Shown here piece by piece: positions 33,708-42,533 of a DNA stretch of 64,000 bases; the stretch's first letter is position 1; each line of letters starts with the position of its first letter. The DNA is taken from the NCBI GenBank assembly GCA_945878865.1, contig CAMCUD010000007.1, forward strand, positions 1 through 64,000, written 5' to 3'. The notes beneath the pieces are model-generated. The model did no database searches. It was not told the origin of the DNA and worked only from the letters and a program-made list of their open reading frames with translations. Source of the stretch: Bifidobacterium breve (GTDB lineage: Bacteria > Actinomycetota > Thermoleophilia > Solirubrobacterales > Solirubrobacteraceae). The translations under genes were made by a program, and so were the position numbers.

Positions 33708-34088
33708 TTACGGCGCGTTGGTGCCCTCGCGCCCGTAGCTGTCCTGCAAACGGACGACGTCGTCGAGGTGCGGCGTCGAGACCTCGAGGACGTCGGAGTC
33801 CTCGATCGCTTCGATCGTGTGGATCTCCCCCGGCTTGTTGCGCCACTGCGCGCCCTCGCCGACCTCGGTCGCGGTGATCTCCTCGACCGTCGGACCCTTG
33901 TGCAGGTAGAGGCGGCCCTTCAGGACGTAGCTCGTCTCGTCCTTGCGCTCGTGGTACTGGACGGAGAGCTTGTGGCCGGCGTCGACGTGGAGGATCTTGC
34001 CGACGTAGTCGTCGGTCCAGGCCCACCAGATCTCGTAGCCCCAGGGCTTGTCGATGCGGGTGGGGAGCTGGTCGGGGGTGATGTCCAC
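33708..34088 (-). CDS. Cupin-domain protein, mannose-6-phosphate isomerase type II-like
   Basis: A 126-residue single-domain cupin resembling the C-terminal isomerase domain of bifunctional mannose-1-P guanylyltransferase/isomerase. KPWGYEIWW, LSVQYHERKDETSYVLKG and PGEIHTIEA provide the expected metal ligands and sugar-binding pattern. If active it would interconvert fructose-6-P and mannose-6-P, feeding the GDP-mannose supply for the polysaccharide genes upstream. GTG at 34088 preferred (GAGG nine bases before); an ATG at 34124 would add 12 residues. It could also be a non-catalytic sugar-binding cupin. Confidence 0.75.
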   Translation of the reverse strand: MDITPDQLPTRIDKPWGYEIWWAWTDDYVGKILHVDAGHKLSVQYHERKDETSYVLKGRLYLHKGPTVEEITATEVGEGAQWRNKPGEIHTIEAIEDSDVLEVSTPHLDDVVRLQDSYGREGTNAP

Positions 34089-34143
34089 GCGTGAAGCCTC
34101 ACAAGATCGTTGCGAGAGCGGCACAGTACCGGCGCGAGAACAG

Positions 34144-34746
34144 CTACGGCTGAGGCGATGGTGTGGACGCTTCGGCGGCGCCCTCGTCGCCCGAGTCTCC
34201 CCGACGGAACGAGAGCCATGCGAAGACAGCAGCTAGGCACGCGACACCCAGCAGGGCCCAGATGAAAACGCCACCGATCGTCGCACCGTTCTCCACGGAC
34301 GCCGAGACCGCTTTCAAGGGGTTCCCTGAAGGATCGGAGCTTTGAGCATTCTCGCCCTTGACGCCCCCTTGCTCCGCGGTACCTCGGTTGGTGCCACCGG
34401 GGACCGCAGAGCCGCCAGCGCCGCTATCGGAATCGTCGTCATCGCCACCCGTTGACGCCGCGGCCAACCCGACGACCGCAGCCCCGTCTGCTCCCGCTCC
34501 CCGTAGGCGCTCCTGCGTCTGCGCCGGTATGGCCCTCACGTTGCCACCCGGATCCTGACGACCGCCGGCACCGTCGAAGTTGTCGCTAGAGCGTGTGCCG
34601 CCCCCTTCGGGGATCGCCTCGCAATATTGGTCAACCGCTGAGCTGCCCGGGGGAGCTTCGCATCGCTGTGCCATTGCGACACCGGGGGTAGCAGCGACGA
34701 TCGCAGCCGAAAAGAGGACGAGGGTGAGGCGCGTAAGCAGTCTCAT
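34144..34746 (-). CDS. Exported protein with C-terminal membrane helix
   Basis: A 200-residue hypothetical protein. A signal peptide covers 1-26 (VAMA-Q). Next is a Gly/Asp/Ser-rich low-complexity ectodomain with two cysteines (QRCEAPPG, DQYCEA). One membrane helix (about 158-181) and an acidic Ser/Pro tail follow. No family recognised. The gene follows the O-antigen ligase-like gene by nine bases, so it is probably co-transcribed and may be an accessory subunit of polymer ligation. Its layout resembles the small exported protein at 62061. Confidence 0.75.
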   Translation of the reverse strand: MRLLTRLTLVLFSAAIVAATPGVAMAQRCEAPPGSSAVDQYCEAIPEGGGTRSSDNFDGAGGRQDPGGNVRAIPAQTQERLRGAGADGAAVVGLAAASTGGDDDDSDSGAGGSAVPGGTNRGTAEQGGVKGENAQSSDPSGNPLKAVSASVENGATIGGVFIWALLGVACLAAVFAWLSFRRGDSGDEGAAEASTPSPQP

Positions 34747-34755
34747 CGGAGAGAA

Positions 34756-36675
34756 CTACGTACTGCCGTCGGACTTCCTGACAGGCCGCGGAGCGAAGAA
34801 CTCGCCGAGAGGACGAAGCTCACGAGCGCGCCGGTACGCGGCGAGTGCATCACGGGCACGTCCACGGCGTGCTTCGACGCGGGCCAAAAGGAGCGGTATG
34901 CGCCAGTCCTGTGGCGCCCTTGTCTGCGCCCGACGCAGATCGTCGGCGGCGGCCCCGAACTCCCGAAGGCGCTCGAACACAAGCGCTCGCTGGACGAGAG
35001 GCGATGACGCCCAGGGTTGCGTGTCGACGGCGTCCTGCGCCTTGACACGCGCGGCCAGTAAGTCACCACGGGCAAAGGCCGCGCGGCTCTGACGGATAGA
35101 CGAGGTCGACACCAACCCAGGCAGCTGAAGCAAGCAAAGCAGGAGCGCAGCAATTCCGAGGCCACCTCTCACCGCCCAAGGAAGGCCTCCAATCGGCCGA
35201 CCCGTCGCCGCCATCGCAGATCCCACAAGGACCAGTGCCAGAACAGCGACGGCAGTCGACTCCCAAAGCCAGTCAACGCCAGCACCGAAGAAGAAGGCCG
35301 CACACGCCCCGGCCGCACCGGCGATCGCGCCCCGACTGGATGGTTCTCGTTGTGCGACCAGAGCGACGATGAGCGCCCATATCACGCCGCCAAGCAGCAT
35401 GAGCACGGTGATCAACCCAATCACGCCGAGTTCGGCTAAAGACTCCAGGTAAAGGGAATGGGCGTCACGTACGAACTCACGCAGGGTCCCTTCCCGGTTC
35501 CAGGTGTACTCGAAGGTCCCAGCCCCCGTGCCCTTCAGGATGTGCCGGTTCGCCTCGTGCAACGCGACATCCCACATCGCGTATCGGCTGCCGTTCAGGC
35601 TTCGCAGTCGCTCCGATGGGTCAGAAGACTGCGTGTTTCGAACGTCGGTGAACTGATCCCACGCGGTCGGTCCGAAGGTTGCGGCCGCCAGCGCTAGCGC
35701 GACGAGCGCGGTCGTTCCTCCCGCGGTCCATGCAATCCGGCCCTCGCGCGCGGGCAACCGCAAGCGATCTAGTCCGTACCGGCCCGTCAGCCATCCGACC
35801 AGTAGACCCGTGGCGGCGGCCGCGAGCACAACGGCTAGGACGGTTCCTGCGCCCGCATCGCCCTGGCCCCGCGCGATCTCGGCTGCTCCACGGATCGCTA
35901 AGACGACAGCCAGTCCGCCTGTCCCAGCAATGACCGCATGCACGACCAGCGTCACGCGGTTGCGACTGGCGCAGAAGAGAACCAGCAGTCCGAGCACCGT
36001 TCCTCCGAGAGACGCCCGCGAGTACGTGAGGTAGCTCGTGCCGACCGCCACGGGGACGACCGCGAGCGCGAACCCACGTGTCGCGCCGCGTCGCGCGTGA
36101 GCGCTCCAAGCGAGGCACAGTGCCGTTGTCATGCCGGCCCACGCCCCCACAGCGTTCCAGTAACCGAATGGGTAGCTCAGCCGGTTGTGCCCGAATGCCT
36201 GTGCGACAACGTCCCGGCCAAAGGTGCCGGGGAAGAGCCGGCTACCGAGCGCGAGACAACACACCACGGCGGCTGCCAACGTCGCGCCGGCAATCGCGGA
36301 CTGCCACGTCTCTCGGCCGAGTGCCGTGGCGACCAGCAGCACCACGCCAAGATGGGCTCCGATGCGCGCAACCTCCACAAGCGTGCGCTCGTCGTCGGAC
36401 GTCCATGCGAGGCTCAGTGCCGACCATGCTCCCATTGAGAGGAGCGCGGCTATAACGACCCATCCCGGCGTCGACGGCATCGTGCGCGGAAGTGCACCTG
36501 CCAGCGCCCCGAGCGCCAGACCCCACCAGAGGACGACCGCGAACTCCTGCCGAATGACGACGTCGTACGCCCCCTGCTCGAGCGCCAGCAAGATCACGAC
36601 GCCGAACGTCACGAGCAACGTCACGGCCTGTCGCGTCCGCACCGTCCGATCATCTCGTTCCGGGACGGTGGCCAC
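34756..36675 (-). CDS. O-antigen ligase/polymerase family protein with C-terminal TPR
   Basis: A 639-residue membrane protein with about 12 hydrophobic helices. The Wzy_C/WaaL-type domain contains GSRYAMWDVALHEANRHILKGTGAGTFE and REFVRDAHSLYLESLAELGVIG, where the NRH..G and HSLYLE blocks match the periplasmic ligase loop. From about 545 to the end there are TPR-like helices (LVFERLREFGAAADDLRRAQ, ALAAYRRARELRPLG). It could polymerise or ligate a lipid-linked glycan on the outer face. GTG at 36675 is a best guess; the frame continues upstream as unlikely sequence through the sigma factor gene. Confidence 0.85.
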   Translation of the reverse strand: MATVPERDDRTVRTRQAVTLLVTFGVVILLALEQGAYDVVIRQEFAVVLWWGLALGALAGALPRTMPSTPGWVVIAALLSMGAWSALSLAWTSDDERTLVEVARIGAHLGVVLLVATALGRETWQSAIAGATLAAAVVCCLALGSRLFPGTFGRDVVAQAFGHNRLSYPFGYWNAVGAWAGMTTALCLAWSAHARRGATRGFALAVVPVAVGTSYLTYSRASLGGTVLGLLVLFCASRNRVTLVVHAVIAGTGGLAVVLAIRGAAEIARGQGDAGAGTVLAVVLAAAATGLLVGWLTGRYGLDRLRLPAREGRIAWTAGGTTALVALALAAATFGPTAWDQFTDVRNTQSSDPSERLRSLNGSRYAMWDVALHEANRHILKGTGAGTFEYTWNREGTLREFVRDAHSLYLESLAELGVIGLITVLMLLGGVIWALIVALVAQREPSSRGAIAGAAGACAAFFFGAGVDWLWESTAVAVLALVLVGSAMAATGRPIGGLPWAVRGGLGIAALLLCLLQLPGLVSTSSIRQSRAAFARGDLLAARVKAQDAVDTQPWASSPLVQRALVFERLREFGAAADDLRRAQTRAPQDWRIPLLLARVEARRGRARDALAAYRRARELRPLGEFFAPRPVRKSDGST

Positions 36676-36701
36676 GACAAGAAGAATGTCAGACGCACGC
36701 G

Positions 36702-37229
36702 TCAGCGATTGGTCTCGGCAGACGCTGCCAACGTCCGGAGTCGGCGCAAGGCACGAGAGATGATCTGGTGGACGTTGGCCTCCGAGAGCCCGAGGTTGCC
36801 GGCGATCTCTCGCGCGGACAGGTCTGCGCCGTATCGCAAGGCGAGGACGTGCCGATCGCGTTCTCCGAGTTGCGCTAGCCAAGCGAGGAGTCCGTCGAAG
36901 GCGAGTTCGCGGGCGAGAGGATCGTCGACGGTGGCAAGGGAGTCGATCAGCGCTGGGTGCTCGTCAGTCGACACGGTGGCTCGGTGCTTCTGACGTCGAT
37001 AGTGATCCGTAAGCGCGTTGCGGGCGATCGCGAGCACCCACGTCCTCTCGCTCGCAAGCGATGGATCAAAGCGAGACCAGGCCTTGATCACCCGCTCAAA
37101 TGTCGCGGACGTGAGATCTTCGGCGGTTTCGCGATCAACTGAATACGCCAGAAAGGCGTAGACCGCTCTCGAATGTGCACGGTAGACGCGCCGAAGATCC
37201 TCGTCGGGTTGGTTGCGTTTCCGGCCCAT
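36702..37229 (-). CDS. ECF-type RNA polymerase sigma factor
   Basis: A 175-residue sigma-70 family factor with only region 2 (LRRVYRAHSRAVYAFLAYSVDRETAEDLTS, then TWVLAIARNALTDHYRR) and region 4 (LAQLGERDRHVLALRYGADLSAREIAGNLGLSEANVHQIISRALRRLR). No anti-sigma factor is adjacent. Its stop is 26 bases before the O-antigen ligase-like start on the same strand, so it may control that gene. It diverges from a glycosyltransferase with a 75-base gap that holds the palindrome CCCGTACGGG. Confidence 0.92.
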   Translation of the reverse strand: MGRKRNQPDEDLRRVYRAHSRAVYAFLAYSVDRETAEDLTSATFERVIKAWSRFDPSLASERTWVLAIARNALTDHYRRQKHRATVSTDEHPALIDSLATVDDPLARELAFDGLLAWLAQLGERDRHVLALRYGADLSAREIAGNLGLSEANVHQIISRALRRLRTLAASAETNR

Positions 37230-37249
37230 CCCTCAGAGCTTCTCAATGG

Positions 37250-37259
37250 CCCGTACGGG
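37250..37259. promoter_or_regulatory. Ten-base palindrome in sigma factor/glycosyltransferase gap
   Basis: CCCGTACGGG is a perfect palindrome midway between the divergent sigma factor and GT4 genes. It may be a regulator site. Short palindromes arise by chance in GC-rich DNA, so support is weak. Confidence 0.25.
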
Positions 37260-37304
37260 TACCACTCGACACGTTGTGGACACAGTCGAAACACTACGGC
37301 GCGG

Positions 37305-38519
37305 ATGCGCGTCCAGATCTGGTCCTACAACTACGCACCGGAGCCTCAGGGCATCGCGCCGTTGAGCGCAATGCTGGCCGAGGGTCTGCGTGATCGCGGG
37401 CACGAGATCACCGTGGTTTCGGGTCATCCCCACTACCCGGAACCCGTTTGGGGGAGGCGCGCGCGGCCTTACCGAGAGCGCCGCAATGGCATCCCGGTCT
37501 TGCGTCTGCCCCTGTGGGCCGGGCGCGACTCAAGCTTCGCCCGGATGCGGCAAGACCTGTCGTTCACCGCAGCGCAGAGTCTGATCGCGCCAATCCTGCC
37601 AGCAGCCGACGTCGTGGTTGCGGTCACGCCCTCGTTCCCAGCAGTGGGACCTGCGATGGCCTTCTCCTACGCGCGTCGTATCCCGTGGGTCATGTGGCTG
37701 CAAGACATCGCCACCGACGGCGCAGTCACGACCGGTCAGCTGGCCGAGGACAGCCCGATCCTGAAGGCTGCTCGCGCTTTTGAGCGTCGGTCGTACGCGT
37801 CGGCCGATCGCATCGTGGTGATTTCCGAAGCCTTCCGAGACAATCTCAGAAGCAAAGGGGTTCCGGACCAGAAGATCGTCAGGATCTTTAACCCCACCAG
37901 CCGGGTTGCGGCTCGCCCGAACGACATCCGTGAGTTGCGCTCGGCCCCGCCACAGATTCTTGCGATGGGCAACATCGGCCATTCGCAGGGCCTCGACCGA
38001 ATCGTCGATGCCTTCCAAGCCAGCGACGCCCTAGCGCGGCTCGACGCACGTCTTGTCATTGCCGGCAGCGGCGTGGCCGCACCGGAGGTCAGGGCGCGCG
38101 TCACGTCCGACAGGATCGAGATGACAGGGGTTCTCTACGGGGCAGAGCTCGAGCCGGTGCTGCGTTCGACCTCCCTAGGACTCGTCAGTCAGCGGGCGGA
38201 CATCGCCGAGTTCAACTTGCCCTCAAAGCTCATGAACTACATGTCGTACGGGATCCCCGTGCTGGCATCCGTTCGACTCGGGTCCGAGACGGGGAATATC
38301 GTCGAGGTCTCGGGTGCTGGCTGGGTGACAGACGCCGCCGACCCGACAGAGTTTGCGACCACTGCGGCGGCGGTTCTGGGTGATACCGACGGCTTGTCCG
38401 CAACCGGCCAGCGCGGGTTTCACTTTGCACAGCAGCAGTTCGACCCAGCGGCCGTTGCGGCGCACTTTGAGCGCGTGTTGTTGGAAGCAGTTACCTCAAA
38501 CAGACACGCCGCCCGTTGA
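37305..38519 (+). CDS. Family 4 glycosyltransferase, WcaI-like
   Basis: A 404-residue GT-B retaining glycosyltransferase. The N-terminus VQIWSYNYAPEPQGIAPLSAMLAEGLRDRGHEITVVSGHPHYP matches WcaI/PelF-like members in outline. The C-terminal half holds the nucleotide-sugar domain with ILAMGNIGHSQGLDRIVDAF, LVIAGSG and the EFNLPSKLMNYMSYGIPVLA acidic-loop equivalent. It likely adds a sugar to the lipid-linked repeat unit at the cytoplasmic face. ATG at 37305; its stop overlaps the next gene by four bases (TTGA). Confidence 0.88.
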   Translation: MRVQIWSYNYAPEPQGIAPLSAMLAEGLRDRGHEITVVSGHPHYPEPVWGRRARPYRERRNGIPVLRLPLWAGRDSSFARMRQDLSFTAAQSLIAPILPAADVVVAVTPSFPAVGPAMAFSYARRIPWVMWLQDIATDGAVTTGQLAEDSPILKAARAFERRSYASADRIVVISEAFRDNLRSKGVPDQKIVRIFNPTSRVAARPNDIRELRSAPPQILAMGNIGHSQGLDRIVDAFQASDALARLDARLVIAGSGVAAPEVRARVTSDRIEMTGVLYGAELEPVLRSTSLGLVSQRADIAEFNLPSKLMNYMSYGIPVLASVRLGSETGNIVEVSGAGWVTDAADPTEFATTAAAVLGDTDGLSATGQRGFHFAQQQFDPAAVAAHFERVLLEAVTSNRHAAR

Positions 38520-40570
38520 ACGCGCTGCGCCTCGGATACAGCCTCCTGACCGTGCGGCCTGGGCACATCGGAGGCGCTGAGACATATGTGCAGGGCCTTC
38601 TGTCGGCACTCGCGCGTCGAGACGACATTGAGACGATTGCGATTCTCGCGAACCGCGAAGTGGAACGGGCGTACGGCGGTATCGTCGACGACCGCATCAG
38701 TCTCCGCCGAGTTGGTGGCATGGAACCGACCGGCTCGAACGCAGTCCGCGCCGCGCGCCTCGTCCGGGGACTTGCGCGGCCAGCACGGCTGATTGACGCG
38801 CCCACTCGTGACGTCGACGTCGTGCACTTCCCTGTCGCCGTTGGGATTCCGGAGCCTCGTGTCCCATGGGCAGTCACCCTTCATGATGTCGCGCATCACG
38901 CGGTGCCCGAGCACTTCACGCGGGCGGAACACGCCTACCGCGCCCTGGCCTATGACCGGTCGGCGCGTCGCGCGAACCTTGTGATCACCGTGAGCGAGCA
39001 CGCCCGAGGCCAGATCATTGAGTACCTGGGGATCGCCCCCGAGAAGGTTCTCGCGGTACACCACGGCATTGATCTCGAGCGATACCGCCCGGCACCGGTC
39101 GAGACCGACGAGCAGATCCTCGCCGCGCTCGTGCTCCCCGACCGATTCGTCTACTACCCGGCGAACATGTGGCCGCACAAGAACCATCTGGCCCTCGTCG
39201 AAGCCATCGCCCATCTCGCAGATCGCGATCTGCACCTGGTCCTCACCGGGCAGACCTACGGCCGAGACGGCGAACTGGCGGATGCAGCGAGGCGCGCCGG
39301 CGTAGCGGACCGCATCCACCACCTTGGATACGTGTCTGCGTCAGCGGTTCCGGCGCTGTATCGCAAGTGTCTCGGAATGGTCTTCCCGTCGCTGTTCGAG
39401 GGCTTCGGTAGTCCACCACTCGAAGCCATGGCATGCGGTGCCCCGGTCGCCGCCAGCTCCGCCGGCTCGCTTCCTGAGGTCCTTGGTGAGGCTGCACTCA
39501 CCTTCGACCCGACTGCGCCGGACGCGATCGCAGCCGTGATCGATCGGCTCGCTGCAGATGAAGCGCTGCGAGCAAAGCTCGCAGCCGCCGGCCCGCTGCA
39601 GGCGAGTTCGTTCACCTGGGAACGTTCAGCCGATCGGCACGCCGACGCTTACCGGACACTGATCACGCAAGACGAGAGTTCACGGTTCCAGCAGAACTCC
39701 ACGGGTATGATCCGCGCCTTGCCGTCGTCACTTCGCACCGTGCTCAGCCGCAGCGGAACCGCGCCGAAGCCGGATCCCGTTGCGGAGAACCCGTACGCAG
39801 CGGGGACCCACCAGAGCCCGCACTGGATCGTCCGGTATCCGCACCAGAAGCGTTTCGCGCTCGCGGTGAAAGCGATGGCGCCCACGGCGGGGCTTCGCAT
39901 CCTGGACTACGGCGCAGGCGACGGTTATCTCTTCACGGCCCTCGCCGATGCGCACCCCAAACTCGAGATGGACGCGGTCGGTTACGAGCCAGTCCCGAAG
40001 TACGCCGACCTCTTCCGCAGCAGCCCGCGACCGGCGTCGCGCCTAAACATCGAGTTGTTGACGAACCTGGATGAGGCTGCAGCGCAGTCCTTCGACGTCA
40101 TCACATGCATGGCCGTCCTGGAGCATCTGCCCCTTCCCGAACGTCAACGCTTCTACGAGACATGTGAGCGCCTTCTCCGTCCGGGCGGGCGCGTCGTCAT
40201 CGAGGTGCCCGTGGAGCTTGGGCCCAGCGTCGTCGTGAAGGATCTCGGACGAAAGATCCTGAAGGGGCGAGAGTTCGAGAATCCACCCAAGCAGATGCTC
40301 GCCCTCGCGGTCGGGCAACGGATGTTTGACCCCGCTCGCTTTGACCCTGACAGCAACAGCACGTGGATCCAGGATCACGAGGGCTTCGACTACCGCCTAT
40401 TCGCGCGCGAGCTCAATCGACGGTTCCGAGTCATCGATACATTCGGGACGCCTCTACCGAAACTGCCGCCCTGGCTCGGCAACCAAGAGGTGTTCTTTGT
40501 CTTTGAGATTCGGTCGGAGGCCGAGCGCGCGCAGCGGCGTGCGGACGAGGCTTCGAGCACGCCTGAGTAG
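38516..40570 (+). CDS. GT4 glycosyltransferase fused to a SAM-dependent methyltransferase
   Basis: A 684-residue bifunctional protein in one open frame. Residues 1 to about 380 are a GT-B family 4 enzyme (RPGHIGGAETYVQGLL, YPANMWPHKNHLALVEAI, FPSLFEGFGSPPLEAMACGAPVAAS with the EGFGSPPLE motif). A Ser/Gln-rich linker near 388-400 leads to a class I methyltransferase from about 430 (LRILDYGAGDGYLFTALAD near 460, DVITCMAVLEHLPLPE, LRPGGRVVIEVP). It probably transfers and methylates a sugar in one assembly step. The TTG start overlaps the previous stop by four bases. No internal start with a Shine-Dalgarno supports a separate methyltransferase. Confidence 0.87.
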   Translation: MNALRLGYSLLTVRPGHIGGAETYVQGLLSALARRDDIETIAILANREVERAYGGIVDDRISLRRVGGMEPTGSNAVRAARLVRGLARPARLIDAPTRDVDVVHFPVAVGIPEPRVPWAVTLHDVAHHAVPEHFTRAEHAYRALAYDRSARRANLVITVSEHARGQIIEYLGIAPEKVLAVHHGIDLERYRPAPVETDEQILAALVLPDRFVYYPANMWPHKNHLALVEAIAHLADRDLHLVLTGQTYGRDGELADAARRAGVADRIHHLGYVSASAVPALYRKCLGMVFPSLFEGFGSPPLEAMACGAPVAASSAGSLPEVLGEAALTFDPTAPDAIAAVIDRLAADEALRAKLAAAGPLQASSFTWERSADRHADAYRTLITQDESSRFQQNSTGMIRALPSSLRTVLSRSGTAPKPDPVAENPYAAGTHQSPHWIVRYPHQKRFALAVKAMAPTAGLRILDYGAGDGYLFTALADAHPKLEMDAVGYEPVPKYADLFRSSPRPASRLNIELLTNLDEAAAQSFDVITCMAVLEHLPLPERQRFYETCERLLRPGGRVVIEVPVELGPSVVVKDLGRKILKGREFENPPKQMLALAVGQRMFDPARFDPDSNSTWIQDHEGFDYRLFARELNRRFRVIDTFGTPLPKLPPWLGNQEVFFVFEIRSEAERAQRRADEASSTPE

Positions 40571-40577
40571 GCGCGCG

Positions 40578-41816
40578 ATGGATCCCCTGCGCGTACTGCA
40601 CCTCACCACCGAGCTGCCTCACCCGATGGGCGTAAGCGGCGGCTCTGTTCGGCAGTTTCGTCTCTTCTCCGCGCTTGCCCAGCTCGGCGCTGAGATCGTC
40701 GTCGTGGCCCCCGTGACAAAGCGGGAACACGAGGAGCTCAATCCCGAGGAGACGCTGCGCGACGCCGGCGTGAGGCTCGTGGCAACTCCGCGAAGGGCAC
40801 GGAGAGAACTTGAGGCTGCGGCCGCCTTGGTGCGCCGCCCGTCGCTGGCGCTCCGTGCCTCTCGTATACCTATCCACGGACTCCAGACCGAGATGCTGGC
40901 AATCGACATGGAAGGACCGGCCCGCGGTGCCTTGTCGCAGATGCCGGATGTCGTCACGATCGAACACGACTATGCGATCAGCCTCGCTGACCTGCTCCCG
41001 GCTTCTGTTCCGAAAGTCCTCACACTCCAGAACGTGACACCTGAGTACTACCGGGTGCGCGCCGCCGACACGCGGGGAGTCCAAGGCCTCGTCAACCGCA
41101 GGGCGTCCGCGATGGCCGAGCGGTATATCAGTGCGCGCCTTGGACAGTTTCGTCAGCTCATCGCCGTCTCAGACGACGATGCCCGTCTTGTCCGCAAGCT
41201 CACGAGTGCACCGGTCTCCGTGATTCCGAACGGAACTGATACGGCGCGCGAGCACCAAGAGCTGTCACGGATGAGCGGCGCCCCACCGACCGTCCTATTC
41301 ACAGGAACAATGAATCACCCTCCGAACCACGAGGGTGCTTTGTGGTTCCATCGAGAGATCTGGCCGCTGATTTCTCAGGCCGAACCCGAGGCGCGCCTCG
41401 TGATTGTCGGTCGCCAGCCGCAGGAGGAACTGATGCGGCTGGCACAGGCCGACCCGCGCGTCGAGGTGACCGGCGCTGTCCCCGACATGGCCCCCTACTA
41501 CGAGCGTGCGACGGTGGCCATCGCTCCACTTCGGTCGGGCAGCGGCACGCGCCTCAAGATCCTCGACGCCTTCGCCGCCCGGCGGCCGGTCGTCTCGACG
41601 ACCATCGGATGCGAGGGCCTCGAAGTGTCCAATGACGAGCACCTCCTCATCGCCGACGACCCACGCACCTTCGCGGCACGAACGCTGGAGTTGCTAGGAG
41701 ACGAGGCGCACAGAGCGCGGCTTGCCGATGCAGGCCGGCGGCTCGTCGCTGAGCGATATGACTGGTCTGCGCTTGCCGCTCAGTTCGAGCACCTGCTCAG
41801 ATCTGCATCGACCTGA
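40578..41816 (+). CDS. Family 4 glycosyltransferase
   Basis: A 412-residue GT-B enzyme. VLHLTTELPHPMGVSGGSVRQFRLFSAL is the acceptor-side Gly-rich loop, VSVIPNGTDT the central hinge, TVLFTGTMNHPPNHEGALWF the second Rossmann domain, and LRSGSGTRLKILDAFAARRPVVST the nucleotide-sugar loop (S-G-x-R-x-K-x-L, typical of the GT4 subset acting on sugars in capsule loci). ATG seven bases after the previous stop. It ends back-to-back with the SDR gene, zero bases between the two stops. Confidence 0.9.
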   Translation: MDPLRVLHLTTELPHPMGVSGGSVRQFRLFSALAQLGAEIVVVAPVTKREHEELNPEETLRDAGVRLVATPRRARRELEAAAALVRRPSLALRASRIPIHGLQTEMLAIDMEGPARGALSQMPDVVTIEHDYAISLADLLPASVPKVLTLQNVTPEYYRVRAADTRGVQGLVNRRASAMAERYISARLGQFRQLIAVSDDDARLVRKLTSAPVSVIPNGTDTAREHQELSRMSGAPPTVLFTGTMNHPPNHEGALWFHREIWPLISQAEPEARLVIVGRQPQEELMRLAQADPRVEVTGAVPDMAPYYERATVAIAPLRSGSGTRLKILDAFAARRPVVSTTIGCEGLEVSNDEHLLIADDPRTFAARTLELLGDEAHRARLADAGRRLVAERYDWSALAAQFEHLLRSAST

Positions 41817-42533
41817 TCACTCGGTCGACAGGCGCGCCATGACGCCCCCGTCAACCACGATGGTCTCTCCGGTGATGAAGCTCGATCGCTCCCCATCCAG
41901 AAGGAAGGAGACGGCCTCGGCGATCTCCTTGGGCGCACCCAGACGCCGCTGCGGGGTGCGCTCTCGAAGCACGCGCTCCGGGTCGCCCGTTACGTGCCTC
42001 GCGAAACCGAGACGAAGCGCCGCAGTATCGACCGCTCCGGGCGCAACGCAGTTCACCCTGACGCCTTGCCCGGCAAGCTCCAGGGCCGCCGCGCGGGTGA
42101 ACGCCACGAGGCCACCCTTGCTGGCAGCGTACGGCGCGACGTTGGCCGAAGTCGCGAGGGCGTGTACAGACGAAATGTTCACAACGGCGCCACCGACAGT
42201 TGCAAGCCTTGAGGCGGCCTCGCGCACTGCCACAAAAGGGGCGCGAAGGTTAACCGCCAGGACGGCATCCCACTCTTGCGGTGTCGTCTCCAACAAACCT
42301 GCTGCGTGCTGAACGGCCGCATTGTTGACAAGACCGTCGATGCGGGGCAAGTCGGCGAGCGCGTCGGCCAAGGCGGTGCTGTCCGCCACGTCGGCAACTC
42401 GCGTCTCCCACGGGACGGTCGCGCTCGCGACTTGATCGATCCCGACGACACTCCAGCCTGTCTCAAAGAGGAGTTCACAGACGGCTCGCCCGATGCCCTG
42501 CGCCGCACCAGTCACCACGGCAACCGGCGTCAT
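41817..42533 (-). CDS. Short-chain dehydrogenase/reductase
   Basis: A 238-residue classical SDR. The cofactor loop is TGAAQGIG (8-15), followed by LVNNAAVQ, NISSVHA with the catalytic Ser, and YAASKGG with Tyr and Lys. The terminal segment ITGETIVVDGGV is the usual SDR end. It presumably acts on a sugar or keto-acid intermediate because it lies last in a five-gene operon with a CMP-sugar synthetase, a 2-hydroxyacid dehydrogenase, a cyclase-family hydrolase and an epimerase. The ATG overlaps the upstream stop by four bases. Confidence 0.9.
   Translation of the reverse strand: MTPVAVVTGAAQGIGRAVCELLFETGWSVVGIDQVASATVPWETRVADVADSTALADALADLPRIDGLVNNAAVQHAAGLLETTPQEWDAVLAVNLRAPFVAVREAASRLATVGGAVVNISSVHALATSANVAPYAASKGGLVAFTRAAALELAGQGVRVNCVAPGAVDTAALRLGFARHVTGDPERVLRERTPQRRLGAPKEIAEAVSFLLDGERSSFITGETIVVDGGVMARLSTE

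Noticed and set aside
38516-40570. Frameshift or assembly error joining two genes
   Set aside because: The frame is continuous through a plausible linker with no stop and no Shine-Dalgarno for a second start.
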